Positions 9,813 to 22,066 of a stretch of 64,000 bases of DNA are shown here, piece after piece (the first letter of the stretch is position 1; each line of letters starts with the position of its first letter). Source of the DNA: Maratus speciosus (lineage: Eukaryota > Arthropoda > Arachnida > Araneae > Salticidae); the NCBI GenBank assembly GCA_963932465.1, contig OZ010791.1, positions 621,991,800-622,055,799 on the forward strand, read 5' to 3'. The position numbers were made by a program, and so were the translations under genes. Under the pieces are notes generated by a model. It was not told the DNA's origin. It did no database searches and saw nothing but the letters and a program-made list of their open reading frames with translations.

Positions 9813-10730
9813 GCCATGAATTAGATGCTAACTAATAAGTTACTTAAAAAAAGAAGGAGAAACAGAAAAGAAAAGAAATAGAGAGAAAATTACTTTTTTT
9901 TTTCAATTGTTTCAAATTACTTATTTAATTTTTAAATGATTCTATAAAATTAGGTAAAATAAATTGTACTGCAAATCATTTTGAGAGTTACTTTAAAGTC
10001 AGTGTTGCCAACTAAACCACCTTTTTTATTTAAAAAAAAAGAAAAACACCTTCCATCATACCAGAATTTCTGCATAGTACTACGCGCACCAATTCCTACA
10101 GAAAACATATTACTGTGTTTATATATTTCAAACATTTATCTCCCATATATATATTCCAATTTTTTTTCAGTGTCCCTCTAAATGTGTGAACGAAATATAA
10201 ATTATACACACTTTGTTTTCAATAGGGGTCATGCTAGAGAAAATTCGTGCTAATCCTTTTGACTTGAGATATGCTTATTTCATTTGGATCCAAGCATATT
10301 TATGACAGTTCGTCGATAATTATCTGTCAGAAAAGTTATAAACAACTTTTTAAAATGCTGGAAAGTATTAAGAATACAAATAAATAAATAAATAAATAAA
10401 AGAAATATTTTGTTAATTACTATATCATGAAAAAATCAAATTCACTAGTTTCTTTAATAAAGTAGCACAATTTATTTTGCTAACATTAACTGTGTTGAAA
10501 TTAACAGTGTGTTACGTTCTCCCACTTTCCCTACTTTTGTTTTTCTTGTTATTTAGATGTTTGCATTTATTTCCCCATACAAACTGTCCAACTGATTTAT
10601 ATCACACATCTTTCAGTTGATAAGTTCCAATAAGAATACATTATTTCATTTTATACTTATTGTAACTCCGGCTTGAATATAATTGAAGATAACTAGTAAA
10701 ATTAACGTAGTTATTTTTTTTTTTAATGCG

Positions 10731-10764
<34 letters not shown>

Positions 10765-11055
10765 TTGCAGAGAGAGAAAAAAATTAGAGAACTGCACAGA
10801 TCGGGTTTATTTGAGGAGCCTCCATGAAATTAATCAGAATTATAGATAAGATGATGTCAAATGATTAAAACTGGTCATAAGTAATCCAAATCCTTTTTGA
10901 TAAAAAAAAAAAAAAAAAAAAAAAAAGTCAAAGATTTATGTATATACAATGCATATGAATTTATTACAACTAAAATTTTATTAGTCACTAAAGGATAATT
11001 CACAAGCAATTTCTATGAATATATAGAAGGAGGGCCCCAGAATGAGGCTTTCCCC
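9813..11055. other. No gene seen; simple-sequence tracts
   Basis: AT-rich with short homopolymers. Microsatellites: (AAAT)n near 10377-10400, (AC)n then (AT)n at 10732-10764, and poly-A at about 10901-10926. Short frames of 60-66 codons on both strands are of random character. Confidence 0.5.
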
Positions 11056-11450
11056 CAGGGCCGAAACTAGCCTTTTGCAACATGGGAGCAAACATGGATT
11101 TTGGCGCCCCCCCCCCCCCTCTTCCGAAAAGTATATTTACAAAGAGAATTTTAACCGAGTTATTTTCTTCTGACGGACTGACGGCTTCCATAATTATGAA
11201 ACAGCCGTCATAAATGAAGTGTTAGGTGAAAATGAAAGAGCAGCCGTAAAAAGTTAGAACTCTGGTCAGAATGGAAAAAAAAAAAAAAAATGGCCATAAT
11301 TTTTTTTAACACTTCATTTATAACGGCTGTTTCATAATAATGGAAGCCGGCAGCCCATCAGAAGAAAATGATCCATTCCAAAGGTATAATCCTTCATTTG
11401 GCGCCCGAAGTACACGCCCTCTCTGCCCCTCCCCCCTAGTTTCAGCCCTG
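11056..11450. mobile_element. hAT-like MITE with foldback core (family D, copy 1)
   Basis: The left end CAGGGCCGAAACTAG is mirrored by CTAGTTTCAGCCCTG at the right end. It is flanked by an 8-bp TSD with 7 of 8 identical (CTTTCCCC at 11048-11055, CTTGCCCC at 11451-11458). Eight-base duplications and a CAG start are typical of hAT elements. The core is a long hairpin built on CTTCCATAATTATGAAACAG and its complement. There is no transposase, so it is non-autonomous. Confidence 0.75.
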
Positions 11451-11458
11451 CTTGCCCC

Positions 11459-12639
11459 GGACCCTTAAATAGTTTGAGTTGGACCCTGCTTATTTAATTT
11501 AGCCTAAACTACAACCTGACACCTAATGTTTGCTCATATTTTGATTAGTATAGTATTATGTACTTCTACTCAGGTATACTGAAACAGGAGCTTCCAAAAA
11601 TAATAAATTTACAATTGCTTATCCTAATAAATCAGGACCTGGCTTTGTAAACTTTTTTTGTAGCAGGCAACACTTACTTAAAAAAAAAAAGATTTCCAAA
11701 ACCTGATGACGAGAAAATTGCTCATTCACAAATTCAGGAAAATGCGTAACACAACTCATTTTTAAAAGTAAAAACATGAAACTTGCTGGGGTGATTTCTG
11801 AAGACATGTTTAACATGCCGTGTGATTTCATTTTCAGCTCAATTAATTAGAATTTGATTTTTAAATAATTATTTTCTCAGTATGACCATTTTTTTCATTC
11901 CCAGATCGCCCGCTTCGGAAAAATCAGTTCAAAACGCCAACTTTGACAGCGTTTTTTACAGTATTTTCTGCATTTATCAAAACATTATTAAGCATGGCAC
12001 ATTATGTAGTTTCTAAATAAGAGAATTTCCCAGTTTGATGCGTTTGAGAGCAAAAATGAATTTTAAAATGAATCAGAAAATAAGCAGTTTGGATCGGAAT
12101 ACACCCTTAAGCTATGAGTGAGTTTCTGGCTACTACAGTAACAAAGCCCCTCTTATATGACCTGAGGCAATAGTGACCCTACTGAGGACTGAGGAGGAAC
12201 TTCACTCCTTTCTTTCATTCACAAAGGATTTCGCGCTAAGCTATTATCTTTCTTTATAGTTACTTACTAACCATCGGAGATAGTAGACCTAGAGCGGCTA
12301 ATGTTCTTTTTTTAGAAGTTTCATTTTGCTCGAATTTGGTATTTTTCGTAGCCTTCAAAACCTGTACGTTTAAATTATGCTCTGCGCGCTATTTTCACAT
12401 TTTATTTTTTATTATAATATATTTTATTTCTAAGATACATTACTTATTGTTATTTTGTTTACACAGGTTACTTAATACTATTTTCACAATCATCTGCATT
12501 CTGTTCTTTCAAAATTAGTGAATAATTTAATGCAATCCTTTTAATTTGCTTACATTTTATGAAATCCATTGTAATTTTTTTTTTTCAATTATGACACTAT
12601 TTCCACTGATTGAATCATGTATCTGATTAATGAGTGTGG
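11459..12639. other. No gene or element recognised
   Basis: AT-rich sequence with frames of 60-70 codons only. The strings CTGAAAATGA and AGCGGGCGATC appear without context I can use. It may hold old, unrecognisable repeats. Confidence 0.4.
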
Positions 12640-12808
12640 TTAAGCATATTAATATAGTTGGATTTTTCTGTAATTGGTACATGTTATTGAGATTTATTAT
12701 GCCATGTTCGGTATTGAAAAATAAAGTATGTAGCGTTCATAGTTTATTTACAGAGACACTCAAAAGTATTCCATTGCATTATGATCTATGGGGAAATGTA
12801 ATTAATAT
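12640..12808. repeat. Dispersed repeat family C, copy 2
   Basis: Carries the ATGTTATTGAGATT block and ACAGAGACACTCAAAAGT, as in the copies at 9548 and 18975. It runs directly into the element at 12809. Confidence 0.55.
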
Positions 12809-13262
12809 AAATACGTAGCACGTACAGCCGTCGTCTGGTCCGTCCGTCTGTTCGCATATAACGGCACAAAAACTACACAACCGAATGGATTGAAATATAA
12901 TATAGATAATCGTTCCAGAATTTTGTCGAGTCATTTTAAATCTTATGAAAATCGAATCAAAACTTAAAGAGATTATTAAAAGTTTTCTTCGTTCTATTAA
13001 ATGCTATCATATGCAATTACTTCAATGATATCCAATGATAGGTAATGATTCTAGGTTGCCATGGTGATGACAATTTAAGATGGAGTCATATTATTTCCGT
13101 ATTACTGAATTAAATATATAGAATCGTAATAAATTTTGTATTCAGGCATTTTTGCATAAGAGTGCAACGACTGATGTAGCAAAATCTGAATATTTATAAA
13201 ACTAGTTATAGTACGAACGCACCTCATTTGCCACATTTGACGTACAATTTCCAACTTGTTCT
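12809..13262. mobile_element. Short copy of the 39355-40442 repeat element
   Basis: Begins with ATAAATACGTAGCACGTACA and GTCCGTCCGTCTG and ends with TACGAACGCACCTCATTTGC and AATTTCCAACTTGTT, matching both ends of the element at 39355-40442. It has only one internal unit where that copy has about five. Confidence 0.65.
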
Positions 13263-13609
13263 TCTTCTCTTGGAATATGAAAAATATTGCCAACATTTCG
13301 TTATTTATGCAACATAAAAAAAAAAAAAATCAGTAATAACTTATGCACACACACACGTTATGTGTCTGTAGATTTGGTGGTATCCATTATTCAGAGGAAA
13401 AAGCGTAAAATTATAAAGGTGTTGGTAATTGAAAAAGTGTTCAATAAATATATCCAATTTTCGAAAACCCTATTATATATAGATTTTCACCTGAAAAAAT
13501 ATTTTGGACATTTACTTTAAAATCAATCAACTTGAACCCGACCTGCAAAAGTCAAAAGACAATCCGAAATAAAAAAAAGTCAACCCGACCCAGGGGCGGA
13601 TCCAGAGAA

Positions 13610-13658
<49 letters not shown>

Positions 13659-14329
13659 AGGGGGGGGGGGGGGGGGGTGCGATACCGAATGACGTATGAT
13701 CAATGTAATCATAATTTCTGTTGGTCAAATCATTCCTTGCAGTTAATTATTAAATGAATATGAAATAATTAATGCGATTTCAAAGTATTCTGAAAGCAAT
13801 TTGTCAAAGTCTTAACAAAAGCAGGTAAATGTTTTAAATACATCTGCGATAAATTTCCCAGCCTATTAACCTCCAAAATAAAACACCGAGATGAACCCCA
13901 AAGAGAAGATAAAAGAAAAAGCGCGAAGTAGAGCATGAACGATTCAAAGAAACTTCCACACATGGAATAATTGTAAGGATTTTAAATACACATTGTGCAT
14001 AGTATAAACAAATATATGAATAACGTATTATGAAAAAAAAAAGTTACGTCTTCTTTATAGTAGCAGATTTTCGCAATATTTCGACTTTTTAAAAATTTGC
14101 GATTTGTGCAAAATCCTGACATAATGGTATGGTAAAAAATGAAGATCATTTTTGGATTCAGCACTAAAAAATAATAAGAACCAATTATCGAAAGCTAAAA
14201 AACATAACCATCACATCTATTTTTTAGTATCAGATTTCTGAAAGAGGATCCCCTTCAGAAATCTGAAGGGCCCTTAACAACCTTTTGAAAGTCAAAATGT
14301 GCCATCTAAGTGGTGTGTATACCTCCTCA
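13263..14329. other. No gene seen; microsatellite and hAT-like fragment
   Basis: A hAT-style end CAGGGGCGGATCCAG lies at about 13590-13604. It is followed by poly-T, a (TG)n tract to about 13655 and 18 consecutive G (13660-13677). The remainder is AT-rich without recognisable content. Confidence 0.5.
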
Positions 14330-14644
14330 CATGGCCGAAAATAAGGGGGGGGGCATGTGCCCCGGGCGGCAGAAGGAAGGGTCACCAAATGAAGGATTAT
14401 ACCTTTGGAATGGATCATTTCCTTCTGATGGACTGGTGGCTTCCATTATTATGCAACAGCCATTATAAATGAAGTGTTAGGTGAAGATGAAAGAGCAGTC
14501 CTAAGAAGTTAGAACTCTGATTTTCTGGTCAGAATGGCAAAAAAATTGGACATAAAAAAAAAATGGCCATTTTTTCCCCATTCTGACTAGAAAATCAGAG
14601 TTCTATCTTTTTACGACTGCTCTTTCGTCTTCACCTAACACTTT
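14330..14644. mobile_element. hAT-like foldback MITE (family D, copy 2, truncated)
   Basis: Contains CCAAATGAAGGATTATACC, GGAATGGATCATTTCCTTC and two inverted arms with TAGAACTCTGATTTTCTGG around a centre near 14560. The right side stops abruptly inside an arm (CACCTAACACTTTACC) where repeat family A begins, so this copy is truncated or was cut by the neighbour. Confidence 0.6.
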
Positions 14645-15370
14645 ACCGGAGCGTCATTTCGGTTTCAGAATTGACTATAATTGATAATTGCTGGATGTGC
14701 GTTTTTAGCTGTGAAATGCATGTTTAAACTTATCAAATTTTTAGTGTGTTACGCGGTGTGTATTAATTCTGTAGATCATATAAAGACTGAAAAAAAGAAT
14801 TACATTAGTATAGTCATCAGTTGCTGAAAATAAATTTTACTACACTATGAATTTTTTTAATTGTTTTTTTAGGTATCGCATTTCATTGTATGAGAAACTA
14901 AAATTGAAAAAAAAAAGTTTCAGCAGTTTCTTCTCAAGTTTATACTGGTTACTTTCTGACATATTTTTAAAATAACTTTTGTTTGCAAACGTTTTTTAGA
15001 TTATGGAGTGGATAACACTTATCATTCATTTGCGCATAAAAAATCGGTTTCAAGATTGCTATAATCGATAATTGCTATGGATGTGCGTTTTTAGCTGTGA
15101 AATGCATGTTTAAACTTATCAAATTTTTAGTGTGTTACGCGGTGTGTATTAATTCTGTAGATCGTATAAGGACTGCAAAAAAGAAGTCGTACACATTAAT
15201 ATGGTCATCAATTGCTGAAAATAAATTTTATTTCATTATGAATTTTTTGAATTGTTTTTTTAGATGTCGCATTTCATTTTATGAGAAACTAAAATTGTAA
15301 AAAAAGTTTCAGCAGTTTCTTCTCAAGTTTATACTGGTTACTTTCTGACACATTTTAAAAATAACTTTTT
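14645..15370. repeat. Repeat family A array, left part (about two monomers)
   Basis: Two monomers of about 350-380 bp. They are separated near 14993 by GTTTGCAAACGTTTTTTAGA. The second is cut at 15370 by a large palindrome and resumes at 17096. Monomers share TGTTTAAACTTATCAAATTT, GTGTGTATTAATTCTGTAGA and TCAATTGCTGAAAATAAATT. Confidence 0.75.
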
Positions 15371-17095
15371 AGTCCAGACAATAGAGACCGTATAGGGGCT
15401 CTACCTAGCAAAATTCATGGTAGTTCTGGAAAAAGGCTTACTATATGTTTTTTGGGTTGCTGAATCCGAATTTTTAACTTCCCACCAAAATTTCCCCCGC
15501 CAACCCCCCAAATTTTGATAAAATCCCCCCCCCCACCCCCCCACCCAAAAAAAATGTTTTTATTAAAAAAATCAATTTTTTTATTGTTTTAGGGAAAAAG
15601 TATCTAGAAATTCAGAAAGTAGACACAATTTGCAACAAATCAGATATATGACATTATGATTTAGGATGAAGGGGAAGGGGGGATCTGCCTCGGAACATGC
15701 GCGCAGTGCTGCTTGAACTAAGTTGCGCAATTCCACTTAACCACTCACACGTTTACATTCGCCCTCCCATCTCCCTTCCGAACATTCTCTATAAGGTTTA
15801 CTTTAATTTTTTTGGGTTGCTGAATCCGAATTTTTAACTTCTCTCCAAAATTCCCCCCCCCCCCGACCGCCCCTCCCCTAAATAGTTGTTTTTAACTTAA
15901 ATTTCTTATTGTTTTAGGGGAAAAGCATTAAGAAATTCAGAAACTAGACAAAATTTGCAACAAATGCGATATATGACATTATGACGTAGGATGAATGGGA
16001 GGGGGAGGGCTGCCTCTGAACATGCACTGCGGCGCTACGTGCACTAAGTTATGATGTCCAGGCAATAGGGGATGTTACCTGGCAAAATTAATACTAGTTC
16101 TGGATTTCGACTCACTTTATGTTTTTTGGGTCACTGAATCTGAATTTGTAACTTCCCAACAAAATTTCACACGGCAACCCCCCAAAAATTGATTTTTTGA
16201 AAAAATGTGGTTTTTGAGAAAAGCGCGGAGAATTTCCGAGGCAGCCCCCTCTCTCCCCGTTTATCCTACGTCATAATGTCGTATATCCTATTTGTTGCAA
16301 ATTTCGTCTAGTTTCTGAATTTTGTAATGCTTTTCCCCTAAAATAATAAGAAATTTAAGTTAATAACAACTATTTTGGGGGGTTTCGGGGGGGGGGGATT
16401 TTGGGGATAAGTTAAAAATTCGGATTCAGTGACGCAAAAAACTTAAAGTAAACCTTATAAGGAAAGTTTGGGTTGTGTTGAATTTTGACGGCCAATTATC
16501 TACACGAGGGATATAGGCCCGGGGGGAGTGCCCTCCGTGTGGGTCTTTCTAAGGGAACCTAATCCGTATTAACGCATGGACGATCCACGGCTCGAAGAAA
16601 ACCACGAAAACTCCGAACGATTAGGCCGACGGGCGCGATTGGGATCGAACCCAGCACTTCTCGTCTACCAGCTTCGAGAGCAGAACCTCTCGGCCACTGG
16701 TAAGGAAAGTTCGGAGGGGAGATGGGAGGGCGAATGTAAACGTGTGAGTGGTTAAGTGGAATTGCGCAACTTAGTTCACACAGCACCGCGTGCATGTTCC
16801 GAGGCAGATCCCCCCTTCCCCTTCATCCTAAGTCATAATGTCATCTATCTAATTTGTTGCAAATTTTGTCTACTTTCTGAATTTCTAGATACTTTTCCCC
16901 TAAAAGAATAAAAAAATTGATTTATTTAATAAAAACCTTTTTGGGGGGTCTTTTTACCAAAATTTGGCGGGGCTGCCGGGGGAAATTTTGGTGGGCAGTT
17001 ACAAATTCGGATTCAGCGACCCAAAAAACATGAAGTAAACCGATTTCCAGAACTACCATTAATTTTGCTAGGTAAAATTCCCTATTGCCTGGACT
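15371..17095. mobile_element. 1.7-kb palindromic (foldback) element inside repeat A
   Basis: The ends AGTCCAGACAATAG and CTATTGCCTGGACT are inverted repeats. The arms continue for hundreds of bases: TAGCAAAATTCATGG pairs with CCATTAATTTTGCTA, and ACACGTTTACATTCGCCCTC pairs with GAGGGCGAATGTAAACGTGT. The arms are internally duplicated (for example GTTTACTTTAATTTTTTTGG near 15799). Removing the element rejoins repeat A exactly as in its other copies (ATAACTTTT then GTTTGCAAACG), so the boundaries are well supported. A 3-bp TTT duplication is possible. No transposase was found. A SINE is nested in the right arm. Confidence 0.75.
16472..16700 (-). mobile_element. tRNA-derived SINE, family 1
   Basis: On the minus strand, a box A-like GTGGCCGAGAGGTTC (16683-16697) is followed by a perfect box B GGTTCGATCCC (16641-16651), the internal RNA polymerase III promoter of tRNA genes. 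The body is 229 bp and is flanked by a 14-bp TSD (TAAGGAAAGTTTGG at 16458-16471, TAAGGAAAGTTCGG at 16701-16714). The tRNA part resembles a serine or leucine tRNA with a long variable arm, but it is not a functional tRNA. A second copy lies at 52413-52617. Confidence 0.8.
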
Positions 17096-17600
17096 ATTTG
17101 TTTGCAAACGTTTTTTAGATTATGGAGTGCATAACACTTATGACTTATCATTCCTTTACGCATAAAAAGTCGGTTTTAAGATTGACTATAATCGATTATT
17201 GCTATGGATTTGCGTTTTTAGCTGTGAGCTGCAAGCTTAAACTTATCAAATTTTTAGTGTGTTACGCGGTGTGTATTAATTCTGTAGATCCTATAAGGAC
17301 TGCAAAAAAGAAGTCGTACACATTAGTATGGTCATCAATTGCTGAAAATAAATTTTACTACATTATGAATTTTTTGAATTGTTTTTTTAGATGTCGCATT
17401 TCATTATATGAGAAACTAAAATTGAAAAAAAAAGTTTCAGCAGTTTCTTCTCAAGTTTATACTGGTTACTTTCTGGCACATTTTAAAAATAACTTTTGTT
17501 TGCAAACGTATCAGATTAGCAAGTGCTCTTATTCAAAAACTATGTGAACGAACTGGGTTTTTTTTTTCCGTTTTTCGGTAAAGACGCAATTTTTCAGCGA
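17096..17600. repeat. Repeat family A array, right part
   Basis: Continues the monomer cut at 15370, then a further full monomer, and ends with GTATCAGATTAGCAAGTGCT and TTTTTCGGTAAAGACGC like copy 1. A 141-codon frame (17122-17547) runs through it; its translation resembles frames in other copies (for example FLVCYAVCINSVD). Confidence 0.7.
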
Positions 17601-18974
17601 ATAATTCCGGAGAGCGCATTACTCATCAAACTTAGAATTTTTATTTATTCCAGTAACTTTTGTTTTAAACCCCTTTGTGCTTCTTTAGGCAATGAATTTA
17701 ACTCTAATGACAAATTAAGGATGACGGTCAATAAACTCACCCCCCCCCCCTGCCCTATTCTGTGAGGAAACCCTCAAAGAAATAGATAAATTTATAAAAT
17801 CTTCATTATTTGTTCCCGTCAAAAAAATAAAATAAAAATAAATAAATAAATAAATAAAAATGAATAAATAAATGAAAATAAATAAATAAAAATAAATAAA
17901 TAAATAAAATAAAATAAAATGCATTTATTTAACTGAACTTCGAAATAAAAGTTGAAGAAGATAAAACTGTAAAATCAAAGCAAATGTCAATGTATTAATT
18001 TTTTAAACTCTGCAGTAATTAAAACGTATGTAAATAACTTTTGCTTTGATACTTTAAATTTTCGTATTTTTTCCTAATGTGAAAAATAAATTTTAGTAAC
18101 ATTAATTATTACTTATTTTCAACATTTAAAATCTAGATTTAAACTTGATCTCCGTTAAGAGACCACCTCTCAAAGCGACCAATGTTTATTAGAACGGAAC
18201 GTGGTCGCTTTAGGGAGGTTTACTGTATTTGTCATCAGAGATGAAAAAGCGTTTTACTGATAAGAATATCTTTTCACAGTAAAAAGGCAGTATATACTTC
18301 AGTGGTACAATTGTATAAACATCTATAGGAAGGAACTGGTCTGGTGTAGAGAAGAAGAAACTGAAACCTTTGTGGGAGGAACTGTATCTGTGTGTGATCC
18401 CTGCTGTAATATAAACTAATTAGTTTCAGGTTTCTTGGCGAGGAGCAAAGACGTACTATAATATAGGGACCCAGAATCTCCACAATGTAAGAAATGCCCA
18501 AGGCTGTATTCTCTTTGAGAAAAATGATTTTGAGTCAACATGCTATGGTGGTTAAAAACATTTCCAGCACGAATAATGACTAATACTGTTTCTGCCCCCC
18601 CCCCCTTCCCCTTCTCCAGCTACGGGCTTGCTTTAAAAATGTTTTGAAAAGATATCAATATATAAATTGTTTACTTTTATTTTTAATTAGTTGACCTGCT
18701 TTATATAACTTACTTGAATATTGTGGTACTTTAACCTATTGAAACAACATTCCGATGACATTAAACCTTATAGCGCTGGTGAAAATGACAACTAAATTAT
18801 AATCTAAATATATTAAATAATGTTAATAATACAACTTCCAAGTGTATATATCTTGGACTTGTTACATGTGTAATAAATGAATGCATAATAAATAAACAGA
18901 TCATACTCATATAAAAAATTATTCTTAAATTGTGACAGATTTTTAAAAATTTCTGAATACGTATGCATTTTAAA
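17601..18974. other. No gene seen; (AAAT)n tract and a small MITE-like fragment
   Basis: Low-complexity (AAAT)n runs at about 17820-17925. At about 18147-18225 a short palindromic sequence (AAAGCGACC and its complement GGTCGCTTT, ending AGGTTTACTG before TA) looks like a tiny pogo-type MITE. The frame at 18274-18501 is unsupported. Confidence 0.45.
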
Positions 18975-19200
18975 ACTTTCCAAACACAGTTGAAAAGTGT
19001 TTATGAATTTGGTTTCTCTGCCTGCCATGCTCAAACTCTCGTAAAGATAGAACTCGGATTGCCATAAAATTTTTATGTTATTGAGGTTTTTTACAGAATG
19101 TTCGGTAGTAAAAAAGAAGTGTGTAGAATTTGTGGTTCGTTTACAAAGACACACAAAAGAATTCCTTTACATTATGAGCTATGAGGAAAAAACGTTTGAG
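18975..19200. repeat. Dispersed repeat family C, copy 3
   Basis: Matches copy 1 through CAGTTGAAAAGTGTTTATGA, TTTTATGTTATTGAGG and CAAAGACACACAAAAGAATT. Frames on the minus strand here (18813-19154) are incidental. Confidence 0.6.
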
Positions 19201-19329
19201 CTGCATTATAATAATTTTATGATACATCAAACATAATGAAACTTACTGGAGTACACAAAATATTTTTCTATATATTATATTCTATAGCAATTACCATTCC
19301 TTTACAGAGAGACACGAAATTTGCTTACA

Positions 19330-19790
19330 GGCGCAGGAACTGATTAAAATCCATAATTGCTGGAAGTGAGTTCTCCACTGTGGGATATATTTTTACATCT
19401 TACACATTTTTATTAGGTTACCAAATTTTGAGTGGTATGCATTTTTAAACTTATGTAAATCTTTACAACATACTTTTGCTTAACTTTTGTAACTTATGGA
19501 AATCTTAAGCAATTGCTGAAAATGGATTTTACAGCATTATGTCTTTTTAAATTGTTTATTAATGTATAATTGTATAATATATAATTATATAATATATAAT
19601 TATATAAAATTGAAAAAAAAAAAGACTCAAATGTAAACTGGCTACTTTCCGACAAATTTTTGTTCGTAAACGTATCAGACTGGCAAGTGCTCTTGTTCAG
19701 AAACTGTAATCGAACTATTTTTCCGCTTTTACATAAAAGCGGAAAATGACTGAAACATAATTTTTAGAGAATGGAGTCAAAGTTTGAGTT
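19330..19790. repeat. Repeat family A, diverged copy
   Basis: Recognised by CATAATTGCTGGAAGTG, TCAGACTGGCAAGTGCTCTT and TTTCCGACAAATTTT in the same order as copy 1. Lies directly behind a family C copy. An (AT)-rich patch at 19556-19608 interrupts it. Confidence 0.5.
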
Positions 19791-20386
19791 TTGAGTACGT
19801 CTTGATTATATACAGAAAAATTATTTTAGTATGTTTTTAGCCGAGTGTTGAAGTGTAAATAAATATATAGTGCAGATAATTAGATAAGCAAGTTTCTGTT
19901 ATCTCTACCAAAGGTATCTAATTGTATATTCTTTTAATTGATTGCTTAAAACTTTGTATCAGAAAAAGGGAATGATTTTGTAAACTAGCATTTTAATACT
20001 TTATTTAATTTATTTTCTCTGCAGTTGGTAGACGATTTTTTTTTTTTTTTTTTTTTTTTGCGACCGATTGAAGAAATTTATTTCCGTGATCTTGGCAAAA
20101 TTCACGGTATTTTTCCATTATTGTTTGTAGAAATTCGCAGTCTTTTCCGCGAACAAGTCACGAATTAACTTTACGAAATTCCGCAAAAGAAAAAAAATAT
20201 CACTTCCATGGAAATTAAAATGTATTCGTGAAATAATTTAAGGAAGGTAAAATAGAGCACAGCATTTCTTATTATACGGGATTTTACTACTTTGTGGATG
20301 GTTCGCGCAATGCCGCACGTTACTTCATAGCCTGCCGCTCAAAGAAAACTTTGCCCCACAACGGAAACTCTTGAAATGCCCCCTCC
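19791..20386. other. No gene seen
   Basis: AT-rich sequence with a poly-T tract at 20038-20059. Nothing recognisable. Confidence 0.4.
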
Positions 20387-22066
20387 TAGAGATCTGCATG
20401 GGATCGGGGCCCGTATCCGGTCGGAAAAGTAAAGTCAAAATTTCTAACGGGCCGGTAGATTGAAGTCGATTTTTTTAACGGACCGGGCGGCAGAAAAAAA
20501 TCGAGAAGAATCCAAAATTATGGCCCCGGTCCATGCCCATAAAAAGGTTTAATCTTAAATGGGCCGATCTACCAGATATAGAAATTAAGCCGATAAAATA
20601 CGAGGGCCAGTAGTAGACTTAAGAAGTTACTTCAGTCGTGCGAAAGGCGCCCATTCGTTAATGTTAATCTTATGGGAGAATTTTTTAAAAATATCTCGTT
20701 TGCATTTCAATATCCTTAAATCACAATTTTTTTTTTGCATTGAATATCTGAGTTAAATCTCAACAAAGGTGTTTTGTACTTTTTCGATTTTGTTTGCAGT
20801 TGTTTTTAATCAGGATAACCGGTTTAGAACATGAAAGAAAAATATAAAATATAAATAAAATAATAAAGAATAAGAAAATAAGAGAAAATAAAGAAAATCT
20901 GCAAACAAGATCGAAAAAGTAAAACAAAACAAAACAAAAAAAAAGGCCTCTATAGAGATCGACCCCAGCTATGCAATGCACACACAAAAAAAAAAAATCT
21001 GTTAAAAATATTGCAATGCAAAAGAAATATCTTAAAAGGCCATATCAATCAAACGAAAAGACCCGTTCACTAATGCTAATCCTATGGAAGACATTTATAA
21101 AGATATCTCGGTCGCATTTCAATAATTTTAAATGTTTTTTTTTTTTTTTTTTGGCATTGAATAGTTAAGATCGATGTGTACAAAGGCCGTTGTTTACATT
21201 TTCCATTTTGTTTACATGTATTTTTAATGAGGACACTTTCATTTTCGAAACCGGTTTCGAAAGTAAAAGCATCCTTATAAAAAAAAAATCTGCAATCAAA
21301 ATCGAAAAAGTAAAAAACGGCCTGCATACAAATCAATCTCGGTTATCCAATGAAAAAAAAAATCACTTTAAAATACTGAAATGCGACAGAGATATCTTTA
21401 TAATTTTTTCCATAGGATTATCATTAGCGAACGAGTCTATTCGTTTGACTGAAGTAGCCTCTTAAAAAAATTTCTCCCATTGAACTAACATTAGCGAGCG
21501 GGTCTTTTCACATGACTGAAGTAGACTCCTCGGGCAAGTAATTTGTTTTGAAAAAAGATTAGTAGTAATAAACAACTTTTGGTAACGGGAAATTTGGAAA
21601 TATACCTTAATAAATTATAGAAAAATATTTTCAAAAATCTCTTAATATATATATATATATATATATACAGCTTCAAAAGCTATAATGTTTTTAACCATCT
21701 TTTTTCTTTCATTCTGAACATATTAATGATATTAAGGAATCTAAACTTAAATTTAAGAGTCTCATGAGTCTAAGTGTTTATTAATGCTACTATTCTGTAT
21801 ATTCTACCTCGCGAACATATAGTAATCTAAATTCTAAAATATACTGTTAAAACTTTCCATGAATATTTATGCAGTATTCCAGAAAAGAATTTCAATTGTA
21901 TGTTAAGAAAAGTCGGCGTTTTTGGTGGAAATTGAGTGGAGTCTGATTTCTTTTATTTTTGCGCCGGGCCGTGAAATGAAAAAAAATACAAACCAGCTGA
22001 ATTGGGCCTAATTATTTCTCTTTCGGGCCGGGACGGGCCAGAAAATTCTGCCCCGTGCAGACCTCT
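20387..22066. mobile_element. hAT-like element with inverted internal subrepeats
   Basis: The left end TAGAGATCTGCATGGG is mirrored by CCCGTGCAGACCTCT on the right. The subterminal regions are rich in GGGCC words. The flanks are C-rich on both sides (CCCCCTCC and a run of C), which is compatible with an 8-bp TSD but not decisive. Inside, a hairpin pairs ACTTTTTCGATTTTG with AAGATCGAAAAAGT (20776-20930). A related unit follows at 21110-21350. The word TAATCCTATGG and its complement flank these units. No transposase is visible. Confidence 0.5.

Noticed and set aside
16641..16697. Possible functional tRNA gene on the minus strand
   Set aside because: Box A and box B are present, but the sequence sits in a SINE with a TSD and lacks a foldable acceptor stem.
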